A stretch of DNA of 64,000 nucleotides from Ancylomarina sp048268005 (lineage in GTDB: Bacteria; Bacteroidota; Bacteroidia; Bacteroidales; Marinifilaceae). Shown here in pieces: positions 53,688-63,210 of this stretch. The notes under the pieces were generated by a model, which saw only the letters and a list, made by a program, of their open reading frames with translations, was not told the origin of the DNA and made no database searches. Position 1 is the first letter of the stretch; every line of letters starts with the position of its first letter. Position numbers and translations under genes: made by a program. The stretch is from positions 124,001 to 188,000 of the forward strand of contig JBLWWJ010000004.1 in NCBI GenBank assembly GCA_048268005.1. Reading direction: 5' to 3'.

Positions 53688-56036
53688 TTACTCGTATCTG
53701 ATAGATTTTAGAGGTGTTATTGATGATATTTTATAACTCTGATAAAATACTGTAATAAAAGCTATAAGCATCGATAAGAGACCGGCTCCTATGAATTCAA
53801 GTAAGGAAATATGTATTCTATACGCAAAGCCTGCTAACCACCATTGCATCAGAAAGTAAGCGATTGGCCAAGCAATTAAATTAGCGAATAAAATCCACCT
53901 CAAAAAACGAATAAGGAATGATTTGAATAAGTGATGAAATTCAGCGCCAAAAACTTTCCGGATTCCCATCTCCTTATATTTCTGCTCTATAATGTATGAT
54001 GATAAACCAAATAATCCAAGTGACGATATGATTATGGCGATTAAAGTGAAAGAAATAAATACCGAATTCATGCGAGTTTCTGCCTTATACAGATATGAAA
54101 AATCATCTCTTAAAAGGCGGTGTGAGAAAGGTATTTTTGGATAATATTTTTTCCAGGTCTCACTAATTTTATTGATAATGGGTTGTTCGTCACCATCTGT
54201 TTTAATAGCAATATATTTAAATTCGTCTGAGGTGAGAAGCATTATGAGTGGTTTTACCCCAATTTGTAAACTATTAAAATTAAAATCTTTAACAATCCCA
54301 ATAACCTCACAGTCATAGTCCAATATTTTAACTTTTTGACCAATGGTATAGCTCATTTTCATTGCCGCAGCTGCTGCTTCGTTTATAATAAGCTTCAAAC
54401 TATCAGCATTTTGATCTGATGAGAAAGCACGACCATGGATGACTTCCATCTCAAAAGTTTCGATAAAATCAGAGTCAACAAAACTGAATTGAAATAAGGT
54501 GTTGTCGGTTTCTTTCGATTTGCCTTTCCAACTAACGTCAGGTGTTGAATTCGAAAAGTTAATTGGCATTTGATCGGCGGCGGTAACTTTTATGACTCCA
54601 GGAATCTTAATTAGATTTTCTTTTAATTGTGAATAGTATTCCTGAGAATCATCCATCATCTCAATGTAAATGATATTATCCTTTTGATATCCGATATCTT
54701 TGTCTTGCAGATAGTCTAGTTGTCGATATATGACGCTTGAGCAAATGATTAATCCAATTGAAATTGTAAATTGAATGATAACCATAAGTTTGCGGAATAA
54801 ATACGAATCTCTATAAAGTTTTCCTTTCAGGATTCTGATGGGTTTGAAAGATGATAGATATAGCGCAGGGTAGCTACCAGAAATAAAACCAGTGAACAAC
54901 ACAATAGATGCAAAGGATAATAATAGAGTTGGATTTGAAAATTTTAAGGAAAGATCTCTTTGTGTTAATTCCTTAAAGAAAGGTAGAAGTAATTCTACCA
55001 TTACGATGGCTAAACCAAAAGCAAGTAAGCTAATAAAGACAGACTCGGCCATAAATAATGCAAACAGACCTCTTTTATGTGCACCAACCACCTTTCTCAC
55101 GGCTACTTCTTTAGCTCTACGTTCAGAACGTGCTGTAGACAAATTCATGTAGTTAAAACAAGCAATCAGAAGAATAATGAAAGCCACCAAGGCAAAAACC
55201 CTGACATAAAGTATGGGGCTGAGCTTTTTTCCACTGATATTATGTAAGTGGTAGTCAGTGAAAGGCTGGAGGGCTAAATCTGCATTGGAATTCTCTATGT
55301 TTTGTTTGATGTAAGGCTTAATAGTTGTTTCCAAATTTGGAATATATGTCTTTTTCTTTACTTGGATGAAGGTTCGGAAAGCATGTGAATCCCAGTTTTT
55401 TAGATTGAATCCCCAGTTTTCTTGTATGAAATTGAAGGGCAATAAAAAATCAAAATAAAATGAAGAGTTTCTAGGTGAATCTTTAAGTACGGCACTAACC
55501 TGATAGCTTATTGTTGAGTTTATACGAATCGTTTTTCCTATGGGGTTATTTTCACCGAAATATTTCTTAGATATTTTCTCGGTGATAACAATGGAGCTAT
55601 CATCAGGCATAATCAAGTTTGGATCTCCGTACAGTACTGGAAAACTGAATATTTTAAAGAAATCAGTATCAATGCATAAACCAGAATCTTCAATAAATGT
55701 TGATCCTCCCGTTGTTAACATTAATTTACCCCAGGTGCTTGTTACGCGAGTTGCTTTATCAATCTCGGATATCTCTGCTTTTAATTTGGGGGCTAGTGGT
55801 GCAGGAGTCGAATAAAAAGTGAATGTTTCTCCGTCCGCATAAGTTTGATTTTCGTAAACACTGTATATCTGACTCTTATTTTCGTGAAATGAGTCAAAAC
55901 TAAGTTCATATTCAACCCAAAGTAAAATAAGTAAGCTACAAGTTATCCCTGTAGCTAGACCTATAATATTGATCAGTGAATATCCTTTTTGAAGATATAG
56001 CTTTCTGAAAACAGTATTTAGAAATATTTTGAGCAT
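53688..56036 (-). CDS. ABC transporter permease, FtsX/MacB type (first permease)
   Basis: A 782-residue two-FtsX-domain permease. The first helix region GYSLINIIGLATGITCSLLILLWVEYEL is typical. Coupling segments ERRAKEVAVRKVVGAHKRGLFALFM and KYKEMGIRKVFGAEF mark both FtsX halves, and the last helices end in QSYKISSITPLKSIRYE, the usual C-terminus. It is the first gene of the operon (permease, ATPase, permease, small protein). The long leader (265 bases from the predicted sigma-54 start) separates it from a divergent sigma-54 activator gene. Such operons are often inducible by envelope stress or antimicrobial peptides, which is inference here. Confidence 0.87.
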   Translation of the reverse strand: MLKIFLNTVFRKLYLQKGYSLINIIGLATGITCSLLILLWVEYELSFDSFHENKSQIYSVYENQTYADGETFTFYSTPAPLAPKLKAEISEIDKATRVTSTWGKLMLTTGGSTFIEDSGLCIDTDFFKIFSFPVLYGDPNLIMPDDSSIVITEKISKKYFGENNPIGKTIRINSTISYQVSAVLKDSPRNSSFYFDFLLPFNFIQENWGFNLKNWDSHAFRTFIQVKKKTYIPNLETTIKPYIKQNIENSNADLALQPFTDYHLHNISGKKLSPILYVRVFALVAFIILLIACFNYMNLSTARSERRAKEVAVRKVVGAHKRGLFALFMAESVFISLLAFGLAIVMVELLLPFFKELTQRDLSLKFSNPTLLLSFASIVLFTGFISGSYPALYLSSFKPIRILKGKLYRDSYLFRKLMVIIQFTISIGLIICSSVIYRQLDYLQDKDIGYQKDNIIYIEMMDDSQEYYSQLKENLIKIPGVIKVTAADQMPINFSNSTPDVSWKGKSKETDNTLFQFSFVDSDFIETFEMEVIHGRAFSSDQNADSLKLIINEAAAAAMKMSYTIGQKVKILDYDCEVIGIVKDFNFNSLQIGVKPLIMLLTSDEFKYIAIKTDGDEQPIINKISETWKKYYPKIPFSHRLLRDDFSYLYKAETRMNSVFISFTLIAIIISSLGLFGLSSYIIEQKYKEMGIRKVFGAEFHHLFKSFLIRFLRWILFANLIAWPIAYFLMQWWLAGFAYRIHISLLEFIGAGLLSMLIAFITVFYQSYKISSITPLKSIRYE

Positions 56037-56312
56037 TAATTATTGGTTTGATATAAAGGTGCTAATGCGTGTCTTGTTTCGGAAATTAAAGTTTTGATAT
56101 GATAAACAGCAATGTCTCGGAACAGATTTTGCGACATCAAAATAACATTAATTTTTATTAATAAATATTATCATATAAAAGAGTTTTGTTGACTTGCTTG
56201 TTTTTCATTTATTTGAATATTAAGTCTTGGTTGAGCTAATAATTTAGATTAATTCATATTTAATAATACTGAGCAATGGTATTAAACTGAATATCTTATA
56301 TATTATGTAGTT

Positions 56313-56327
56313 GCTATTTTTGTGCCA
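56313..56327 (-). promoter_or_regulatory. Sigma-54 promoter of the ABC operon
   Basis: Minus-strand TGGCACAAAAATAGC keeps the GG-N10-GC spacing of the -24/-12 consensus (TGGCAC-N5-TTGC, with one change in the -12 element). It faces the first permease gene. Confidence 0.72.
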
Positions 56328-56414
56328 AAGCATCTTATGTGTTGTTTTTCAGGCTTTTGATTGTTTAGCTTGCTTGTTTTAAGAGGTAAATATGATCGGT
56401 TTTAGCACATGTTT

Positions 56415-56430
56415 TGTACGAAAACGAACA
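56415..56430. promoter_or_regulatory. Activator-site palindrome 1
   Basis: TGTACGAAAACGAACA matches TGTTCG-N4-CGAACA with one change, about 110 bases upstream of the sigma-54 promoter, a normal enhancer distance. Confidence 0.62.
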
Positions 56431-56467
56431 ATAAAGTTTTGATTTTGAAATTTTTCTCCTACCTTGA

Positions 56468-56483
56468 TGTTCGATTTTGAACA
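56468..56483. promoter_or_regulatory. Activator-site palindrome 2
   Basis: TGTTCGATTTTGAACA, 53 bases from site 1 centre to centre, close to five turns of DNA. Both lie on the same face. Confidence 0.62.
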
Positions 56484-56567
56484 CTTCAAGTAAGAAAAAA
56501 ATAATGAAATGCTTTGGACTGGCTAATATGTAAAGGCTAAAGCTGATAAGATATAAAAAAAGAAACC

Positions 56568-57941
56568 ATGAGTAAAGTCGGAAAAATTTTAGCAATTGAT
56601 GATAATGAGGATATATTGTTCTCATTAAAGCTACTTTTGAAACAACATGTTGAATTAATACATACAGAATCAGATCCTGAATTGATTCCAAAATTAATGA
56701 AACAAGAAACTTATGATGTTATCCTTTTGGATATGAATTTCACCAAAGATGCCATAAGTGGACAGGAAGGTTATCATTGGTTGAATCGAATCATTGAACT
56801 TGATCCTCGCGCAGTTGTTCTCTTTATTACGGCCTATGGTGATGTTGAAAAATCGGTAAAAGCGATTAAAGCTGGAGCGACTGATTTTATTCTGAAGCCT
56901 TGGCAGAACGAAAAGTTAATGGCGACAATTTCCTCAGCTATTAAACTTAGAAAATCAAAGGAGGAAGTGACTCAACTAAAAACCAAGCAGAAGGAGTTAA
57001 ACGCGGTACTGGATCAGCCTTTTAATGATTTTATTGGCGTATCACCTGAAATGCAAACTGTTTTTAGTACGATTCAGAAGGTTGCAGTTACTGATGCGAA
57101 TGTTTTAATTCTCGGAGAAAACGGAACCGGTAAGGAGTTAGTTGCTAGAGCTCTTCATCGTAACTCGGCGAGAAAAGATGAGGTTTTCGTAAGCGTCGAT
57201 CTAGGATCTATCAATGAAAATTTATTTGAAAGTGAATTGTTTGGGCACGTAAAAGGTGCTTTTACCGATGCCAGAACAGATCGCCCAGGTCGTTTTGAGA
57301 TTGCCTCAGGAGGAACACTTTTCCTTGATGAAATTGGAAATCTTTCTTTACCTATGCAAGCTAAATTACTCACGGTTCTTGAAAGGCGTGAAGTTATTCG
57401 TGTAGGGTCGAACAAACCGATTCCTATTGATATTCGATTGATTTGTGCAACCAATATGCCAATTCTTCAGATGGTTGCAGAGGAAAATTACAGACAGGAT
57501 TTATTATACAGAATAAATACAGTAGAAATTAGTTTGCCTGCACTTGGCGAACGATATGAAGATATTCCACTGTTAGCTGAACATTTCTTACAGATTTATG
57601 CCAAGAAGTATAAAAAGAGTTTTGGACCATTATCGAAAGCTTGTATCAATAAATTATATGATTATTCCTGGCCAGGAAATGTGCGTGAGCTTCAACATTT
57701 AATGGAACGTGCAGTTATTATGGCAGATGATAATAATCTACAGCCAAGTGATTTTCAAATTAATCCGGGACATTCGCAACAAGGGGATGTGGAATTGGAT
57801 AGTTATAATTTGGAAGAAGTGGAGAAAAATATCATTCAGAAAGTATTAAAAACCAATCAGGGAAATATTTCTAAAGCAGCAGGAGAGCTTGGTCTAACTA
57901 GAACATCCTTGTATCGAAGATTAGAGAAATATGGTTTATAA
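56568..57941 (+). CDS. Sigma-54-dependent response regulator (NtrC family)
   Basis: A 457-residue activator with a receiver domain (phospho-acceptor Asp55 in ILLDMNF; DDNED at residues 11-15), an AAA+ domain (Walker A GENGTGKE at 183-190; Walker B LFLDEIGN) and a C-terminal Fis-type HTH (GNISKAAGELGLTRTSLYRRL). The sigma-54 contact loop is GAFTDA (230-235) rather than GAFTGA, a variant common in Bacteroidota relatives. It overlaps the following histidine kinase gene by 11 bases. It is divergent from the FtsX-type ABC operon, whose control region carries a sigma-54 promoter and paired palindromes, so that operon is its likely target. Confidence 0.93.
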   Translation: MSKVGKILAIDDNEDILFSLKLLLKQHVELIHTESDPELIPKLMKQETYDVILLDMNFTKDAISGQEGYHWLNRIIELDPRAVVLFITAYGDVEKSVKAIKAGATDFILKPWQNEKLMATISSAIKLRKSKEEVTQLKTKQKELNAVLDQPFNDFIGVSPEMQTVFSTIQKVAVTDANVLILGENGTGKELVARALHRNSARKDEVFVSVDLGSINENLFESELFGHVKGAFTDARTDRPGRFEIASGGTLFLDEIGNLSLPMQAKLLTVLERREVIRVGSNKPIPIDIRLICATNMPILQMVAEENYRQDLLYRINTVEISLPALGERYEDIPLLAEHFLQIYAKKYKKSFGPLSKACINKLYDYSWPGNVRELQHLMERAVIMADDNNLQPSDFQINPGHSQQGDVELDSYNLEEVEKNIIQKVLKTNQGNISKAAGELGLTRTSLYRRLEKYGL

Positions 57942-59289
57942 AAGTTTCAGGCTTAATTTTATTTTTAGGATTATAGCGCTCTCTGCGACTATTTTTCTAT
58001 TTGCGTTTGTTCTGTCAAAAAATAATTATTTTACGACAGCAAGCCTTATTTTTCTCGTCATTATCTACCAGATATACGAGATGATTAAATATGTAGAAAA
58101 AACGAACAGACTGCTTAAGAACTTTCTGGAATCGATACGATACTCGGATTTTACCAGAAATTTTAAGGTTCAGGGGCTAGGGAGTTCTTTTGATAAACTA
58201 CAGGAGTCATTTAATGCTGTTATTTCTGATTTTCAGAAAATAAGGGCTGAGAAAGAGGAACACTATTTTTATTTGCAGACTGTAATTCAGCATATTGGAA
58301 TCTCATTGATTGCATTCCATCGGGATGGTGCTGTTGAGATGATCAATAATGCTTCAAAGAAACTGTTTCAAGTTAATAACCTTACCAAAATTCAGGATCT
58401 AGAGGATTTTAGTCCCGAATTTGTTGAAGCACTATTGAAGCTTAAGCATGGTGAAAATACCCTGATTAAGGTTAACGATAATGATGATATTCTGCAATTG
58501 GCAGTTTATGCGACTGAATTCAAAATAAATGACAGGCAAGTCATTTTGGTGTCAATTAAGAATATTCAGTATGAACTTGAAGAGCAGGAGATCGAGTCCT
58601 GGCAGAAATTGATTCGAGTTTTAACCCATGAAATAATGAATTCGATTACGCCTATTTCGTCTTTATCTACTACTCTAACCACTATTCTGGATGATTTTGG
58701 AATGAATAATCAGAGTAAATTTGATGAAGATGATCAGGAGACCATCACAGAAGTAAAGATGGCCTTGTCTACAATTCAAAAAAGGAGTTCAGGCTTATTA
58801 CACTTCGTTGATACCTACAGGAATCTAACGAAAATACCGAATCCTAACTTTAGTATCTTTCCGGTTAAGCAACTTTTCGATAACATTTATATGTTGATGA
58901 AAGAAGAAATTAAGCGACGAGGTATTGAGTGTGTTATCGATATTGAGCCTGAATCGATAGAACTATCGGCCGATGAGCTATTGATTGAGCAGGTGTTGAT
59001 TAATCTTATAAAAAATTCGATTCATGCGCTTGAGCATACTGACAATCCGAAGCTTAAACTGCGTGCTTATTTGAATAAAAGGGGACGTATTTCTATTCAA
59101 CTGACTGATAATGGGCAGGGGATTATAAAGGAGGTTTTAGATAAGGTTTTTATTCCATTCTTTACAACCAAACCCAAGGGATCGGGAATTGGATTGGCAC
59201 TTTCTAAACAAATCCTTCGTTTGCATGGTGGAACAATAACGGCACATTCGGTGCCTGATGAGAAAACAACTTTTACACTAACATTTTAG
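57931..59289 (+). CDS. Sensor histidine kinase of the sigma-54 two-component system
   Basis: A 452-residue kinase. Two membrane helices near residues 13-50 with almost no periplasmic part (FRIIALSATIFLFAFVLS and ASLIFLVIIYQIYEMI) suggest sensing within the membrane. A linker and PAS-like region follow, then the dimerisation/phosphoacceptor motif RVLTHEIMNSITPISSLSTTL (His at about 233) and the ATPase boxes NLIKNSIHAL, DNGQGI and GSGIGLALSKQI. The ATG overlaps the response-regulator stop by 11 bases, so expression is coupled. The short sensor loop resembles intramembrane-sensing kinases linked to ABC exporters of the peptide-antibiotic type; that analogy is inference. Confidence 0.9.
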   Translation: MVYKSFRLNFIFRIIALSATIFLFAFVLSKNNYFTTASLIFLVIIYQIYEMIKYVEKTNRLLKNFLESIRYSDFTRNFKVQGLGSSFDKLQESFNAVISDFQKIRAEKEEHYFYLQTVIQHIGISLIAFHRDGAVEMINNASKKLFQVNNLTKIQDLEDFSPEFVEALLKLKHGENTLIKVNDNDDILQLAVYATEFKINDRQVILVSIKNIQYELEEQEIESWQKLIRVLTHEIMNSITPISSLSTTLTTILDDFGMNNQSKFDEDDQETITEVKMALSTIQKRSSGLLHFVDTYRNLTKIPNPNFSIFPVKQLFDNIYMLMKEEIKRRGIECVIDIEPESIELSADELLIEQVLINLIKNSIHALEHTDNPKLKLRAYLNKRGRISIQLTDNGQGIIKEVLDKVFIPFFTTKPKGSGIGLALSKQILRLHGGTITAHSVPDEKTTFTLTF

Positions 59290-59462
59290 ATTTAACAGGG
59301 GCACAATCTTGGTTGAATTTTAAGAACAGATGGATTTTTATTCATCTGTTTTTTATTTGTTATTAATGCCTCTTGCTTCAATATTTCTGTTGTAATTCTT
59401 TGTGTGTCAGAATAAAATGAATATATTTATTTGGAATTGATGTTAATAAACAATGAATTGTG

Positions 59463-59822
59463 ATGGAAAAAAGAAATAAGATTATTTATTGGATCGCTAC
59501 AGGCTTGTTGTCAGCTTTGATGTTGATGTCTGCTTCTATGTACATCTTCAATTATGAAATGGTGAGTCAAACCTTTACGACTTTGGGATATCCAACTTAT
59601 GTTATTTATCCACTTGCTATTGCTAAAATCCTGGGGTTGATCGCTATTCTTACTCGAAAATCAAAATTACTTAAAGAGTGGGCATACGCTGGATTCTTCT
59701 TTGATTTTGTTTTAGCCTTATCTGCACATTTGGCTATTAATGATGGAGAGTTTGCTCCGGCATTCGTTGCTATCTTATTGCTGATTGTTTCATATAGATA
59801 TGACAAAAAGGTGTTTGGCTAG
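59463..59822 (+). CDS. DoxX-like small membrane protein
   Basis: A 119-residue protein with four predicted membrane helices (near residues 8-28, 46-62, 71-88 and 96-112) and the DoxX-like pattern YPLAIAKILGLIAILTRKSKLLKEWAYAGF. Function is unknown; some family members take part in quinone or thiosulfate metabolism. I start at the ATG at 59463 (a GTG lies three bases upstream). It is monocistronic with a shared terminator. Confidence 0.78.
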   Translation: MEKRNKIIYWIATGLLSALMLMSASMYIFNYEMVSQTFTTLGYPTYVIYPLAIAKILGLIAILTRKSKLLKEWAYAGFFFDFVLALSAHLAINDGEFAPAFVAILLLIVSYRYDKKVFG

Positions 59823-59844
59823 TTGATCTATTACATATGGATAT

Positions 59845-59880
59845 AAAAAAAGGTTGGCTATTGGGCCAACCTTTTCTTTT
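59845..59880. terminator. Bidirectional terminator between the DoxX gene and the hydrogenase gene
   Basis: GGTTGGC and GCCAACC stem with a 6-nt loop, A run before and T run after, between convergent genes. Confidence 0.85.
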
Positions 59881-59893
59881 AATTCATTTCGTC

Positions 59894-61336
59894 TTATAAA
59901 TCTTCAGGAAATTCCTTTAGATTGTTTTGATATATTTTCAAACCTGTTTTAGGATCGTAATTCGAGCTTGGCCCCGCAATACAGCCTCCTTCGCATGCCA
60001 TAACCTCGATAAAGTTACCGCTGGTTTTCCCTGTCTTGGCAAAGGCTTTTAACATGTTAATTTTCTTTTTATCTAAGCCATTAACAATAACGGGTTTGAT
60101 ATTAACATAGGGTTTCACTTCAAGAACGGATTGGGCAACACCACCACTGGCAGCATAGGCACGACCATGATTTTTAATGCTTCTGTCAAGTTCAATTGGA
60201 TTACCATCAATATTAATATTCCATCCTGCAAACAGACCTGATAATTCTTCAAATGTCATGACATAATCTACATTTGGGTCATCCATTCCTTCGCGACGTT
60301 TAGCAATACAAGGGCCTATAAATACAAATTTACCATTAGGGTATTGCTTTTTAGCCAACTCAGCAGCATAATACATCGGACTTTTTGTATGAGATACATA
60401 CTGATCCATGTTTGGAATATGTTTTTTCACTGCTGAAACATACGCAGGACAACATGATGTTGTCATAAATGGAGCATTATCTTCTAATCGTTCCAAAAGT
60501 TCATCAGCCTCATTAACGGTAGTAACATTGGCTCCTTTTGCAACCTCAATTACATCGTGGAAACCAAGTTCTTTAATAGCACCAATAACATTTTCAGTTT
60601 TGTATTTGAATTGACCATATAGAGCAGGTGCAACCAAGGCAATTGTTTCTTGCTCTGATTTAAGAGATTTCATCACATCAACAATTTGCGAGTTCTCCAT
60701 GATTGATCCAAATGGACAGGCTGTAATACATTTTCCACAGTCGATACATTTGTCTTCATCAATTTGCTCTTTACCATGCTCGTTTTTAGTAATAGCACCT
60801 ACAGGACAGGCATTCTCACAAGGAACAGGCATAAAAATGATTGAATGATAGGGACAAACATTCATACAAATCCCACAGTTTATACAGCTTTTAGGATCAA
60901 TTTGTGCCTGGCCATTTGCGTTCCAACTGACAGCTTCTTTTGGGCAATTCATCATACATGGATGAGCCACACAGCCCTTACACAGGTTAGTAACGATATA
61001 TGAGTTTTGAACACAGGATGTACAAGCTTCATCTACTACAGTCAAAATTTTGTCGATAGGATTTTCTCTTTCAAGAGCCTCTGATGCATATTCTCCAAGG
61101 GTTTTCAATTCATCTCGATCCTCTTCCAACTCAAAACCCAAAAGAGGGATAAGTTTTTCCTTAATGATAACTCTTTCTTTAAAAACACAGCAGCGATCAG
61201 AGTTCTCTCTGTTACGGGGAGCCATTTCCAGAGGGACTCTATCAAGGTTTGAAACAAGCTTTTCTTCGTTAAAGAGTTCAGCCATATTTGCTACTAAATC
61301 TCTTCGGATAATCATGGTATTATCAACGTAAGCCAT
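59894..61336 (-). CDS. [FeFe] hydrogenase, group-B-like
   Basis: A 480-residue monomeric hydrogenase. The N-terminal half carries several ferredoxin-like clusters (CxxC pairs at 105-108, CKGCVAHPCMMNCP at 119-132, CINCGICMNVCP at 151-162 and CIDCGKCITACP at 197-208). The H-cluster motifs are TSCCPAY (293-299, proton-shuttle Cys295 and ligand Cys296), GPCIAKRRE (341-349, ligand Cys343) and EVMACEGGCIAGPS (444-457, ligands Cys448 and Cys452). These L1-L3 forms fit group B rather than group A (which has MPCxxKxxE and TSCCPxW). No maturation genes (hydE, hydF, hydG) are in the window. A -7 element (TACTTTTG) lies 45 bases upstream. It is consistent with fermentative H2 production. Confidence 0.9.
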   Translation of the reverse strand: MAYVDNTMIIRRDLVANMAELFNEEKLVSNLDRVPLEMAPRNRENSDRCCVFKERVIIKEKLIPLLGFELEEDRDELKTLGEYASEALERENPIDKILTVVDEACTSCVQNSYIVTNLCKGCVAHPCMMNCPKEAVSWNANGQAQIDPKSCINCGICMNVCPYHSIIFMPVPCENACPVGAITKNEHGKEQIDEDKCIDCGKCITACPFGSIMENSQIVDVMKSLKSEQETIALVAPALYGQFKYKTENVIGAIKELGFHDVIEVAKGANVTTVNEADELLERLEDNAPFMTTSCCPAYVSAVKKHIPNMDQYVSHTKSPMYYAAELAKKQYPNGKFVFIGPCIAKRREGMDDPNVDYVMTFEELSGLFAGWNINIDGNPIELDRSIKNHGRAYAASGGVAQSVLEVKPYVNIKPVIVNGLDKKKINMLKAFAKTGKTSGNFIEVMACEGGCIAGPSSNYDPKTGLKIYQNNLKEFPEDL

Positions 61337-61380
61337 ATTTTATGTATTTAGGTGTTCTAGTTGGATTGATTTTGACGCCG

Positions 61381-61388
61381 CAAAAGTA
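61381..61388 (-). promoter_or_regulatory. -7 element of the hydrogenase gene
   Basis: Minus-strand TACTTTTG matches TAnnTTTG. There is no clear -33 TTG, and no Rex-type TTGTGA or TTGTTAA palindrome is seen nearby. Confidence 0.5.
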
Positions 61389-61459
61389 GATATAATATGT
61401 TTTTTTCTGTGAAAGATTTATATGTTATTTAATTATATTTTTAGAAAGTTTAGTTTAAC

Positions 61460-61488
61460 AAAAAAAACCAGGATAAATCATCCGGGCT
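61460..61488 (-). terminator. Terminator of the CCA nucleotidyltransferase gene
   Basis: CCAGGAT and ATCCGGG pair with one mismatch. On the minus strand the hairpin is followed by eight T. Confidence 0.75.
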
Positions 61489-61520
61489 TTTCTTTCTAAT
61501 ACTTTGATTTTGTATTGTTT

Positions 61521-62933
61521 TTATTTCTTTTTTACAGCCTTTAAACCGAGTTCTTCGCCTTTTTTAAGCATAAACTGATAGGCATCGTCATGATTGTTTT
61601 GAATCTCACCATCGAGAATGGCATCTTTTATTGCCGTTTTAATATCACCAATAACGCGAGATGGAGACAGATTGAATGTGCTGATAATTTCTTCACCACT
61701 AATAGGAGGTTGGAAATTGCGAATGGCATCTTTTTCTTCAACCTCTTTGAGTTTGCTTCGAACCAATTGGAAGTTATCAAGAAACTTTTTGACTTTAGCT
61801 TCATTTTTGGAGGTGATATCAGCTTCGCATAATAACATCAATTCTTCAATATCATCACCAGCATCAAAAAGTAAACGGCGAATAGCAGAGTCAGTAACCA
61901 CTTCCTGAGCTAATACGATAGGACGCATATGAAGTGATACCATTTTTTGAACGAACTTCATTTTTTCGTTCAAAGGCAACTTCATATTCTTGAATATTTT
62001 TGGAACCATTTTCTCACCTATGAAATTGTGAGCATGGAAAGTCCATCCAATACCTTTTACAAATTTTTTAGTCTTAGGCTTGGCGATATCGTGAAGTAAA
62101 GCTGACCAACGCAACCATAAATTGTCAGAATGGCAGCATAAATTATCAAGCACTTCAAGTGTGTGATAAAAATTGTCCTTATGACTGATCCCATTTCTTG
62201 TTTCGCGCCCCTTTAGTTTATCAAATTCAGGGAAAATAAGCTGAAGTAAACCTGCTTGGTCAAGTAACTTAAAGCCGATTGATGGTTTGGCCGACATCAC
62301 GATTTTATTCATTTCCTCAATAACTCTTTCCTTGGAAATGATATGTATTCTGTCCTTATTGGCTTTAATAGCTTCGAAAGTCACATCTGAGATTTTAAAA
62401 TCTAATTGTGTTGCAAAGCGAATGGCACGCATCATTCTAAGCGGATCATCCGAAAAGGTGATTAAAGGATCTAGAGGCGTTTTAATAATTTTACGATTAA
62501 GGTCGTCGACCCCGCCAAAGGGATCAAGAAGTTCACCAAAATTATCTTTGTGTAAGCTTAAAGCAAGGGCGTTAATGGTGAAATCTCTGCGTTTTTGATC
62601 GTCATCCAGTGTGCCATCTTCTACAATAGGGTTACGTGATTCTCTTTGGTAGGATTCCTTACGAGCCCCAACAAATTCAATTTCATAACCTTTATATTTC
62701 AGCATGGCTGTACCATAGCTTTTGAAAATAGAAACCTTGGTATTACCCGCTTTAGCAGCTACTTTCTTAGCGAGTTCAATGCCGCTACCTATAACAACAA
62801 CATCAATATCTTTCGATCCTCTTTCAAGAAATAGATCTCTAACAAATCCACCTATAACATAGGATTCAAGGTTTTCCTTAGTGACAATTTCTGATAGTAT
62901 TGGGAATATAGGGTGTGTTAAAAATCTCTTCAC
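61521..62933 (-). CDS. CCA tRNA nucleotidyltransferase / poly(A) polymerase family with HD domain
   Basis: About 470 residues. The head domain has GGFVRDLF and the metal-binding pair DIDVVV, then the RRDFTINALAL segment and the neck/body region of class II CCA-adding enzymes (DPLRMMRAIRFATQL). A C-terminal HD domain (SALLHDIAKPKTK) is present. It should add CCA to tRNA 3' ends; the HD domain may add phosphatase or phosphodiesterase activity. The start is uncertain: GTG at 62933 begins close to the usual family start (KRFLTHPIF), while TTG at 62957 would add eight residues. No ATG is available near either position. Confidence 0.9.
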   Translation of the reverse strand: MKRFLTHPIFPILSEIVTKENLESYVIGGFVRDLFLERGSKDIDVVVIGSGIELAKKVAAKAGNTKVSIFKSYGTAMLKYKGYEIEFVGARKESYQRESRNPIVEDGTLDDDQKRRDFTINALALSLHKDNFGELLDPFGGVDDLNRKIIKTPLDPLITFSDDPLRMMRAIRFATQLDFKISDVTFEAIKANKDRIHIISKERVIEEMNKIVMSAKPSIGFKLLDQAGLLQLIFPEFDKLKGRETRNGISHKDNFYHTLEVLDNLCCHSDNLWLRWSALLHDIAKPKTKKFVKGIGWTFHAHNFIGEKMVPKIFKNMKLPLNEKMKFVQKMVSLHMRPIVLAQEVVTDSAIRRLLFDAGDDIEELMLLCEADITSKNEAKVKKFLDNFQLVRSKLKEVEEKDAIRNFQPPISGEEIISTFNLSPSRVIGDIKTAIKDAILDGEIQNNHDDAYQFMLKKGEELGLKAVKKK

Positions 62934-63210
62934 GTTCTTATCTTGTTTGTATATCAATACGGGAGTTTCAACTCAGTTTTAAACGATTTGGACTCCATGA
63001 GTTGGCAAAATTACAATTATTTAGGATGATTCTAAAATATAAGGATAGATAATATGCTGACTGTAATAACAGCTGATCCCTTTTTTGTATAGAATCTCAT
63101 ATCTCACATCTATTGATAAGGCATTTTGTCAGCCTTTAAAGGATTTTACTTTATGGCATAGTAATTGATATCTAGAAATCCATATATTTACATTTTTAAA
63201 TTTAGCAATT

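Larger units (their letters stand above)
56037..56567. other. Control region between the ABC operon and the sigma-54 activator gene
   Basis: 531 AT-rich bases with no gene. It holds a sigma-54 promoter facing the ABC operon (56313-56327) and two palindromic activator-type sites at 56415-56430 and 56468-56483, listed separately. Confidence 0.7.

Noticed and set aside
56365..56691. 108-codon reverse-strand reading before the sigma-54 activator gene
   Set aside because: It overlaps the activator gene's 5' end and contains the two activator palindromes; no recognisable protein.
59894..61388. Rex operator in front of the hydrogenase gene
   Set aside because: No TTGTGA-N6-TCACAA or TTGTTAA-type palindrome was found within about 150 bases upstream, so control by the Rex protein in this window is not supported by sequence.
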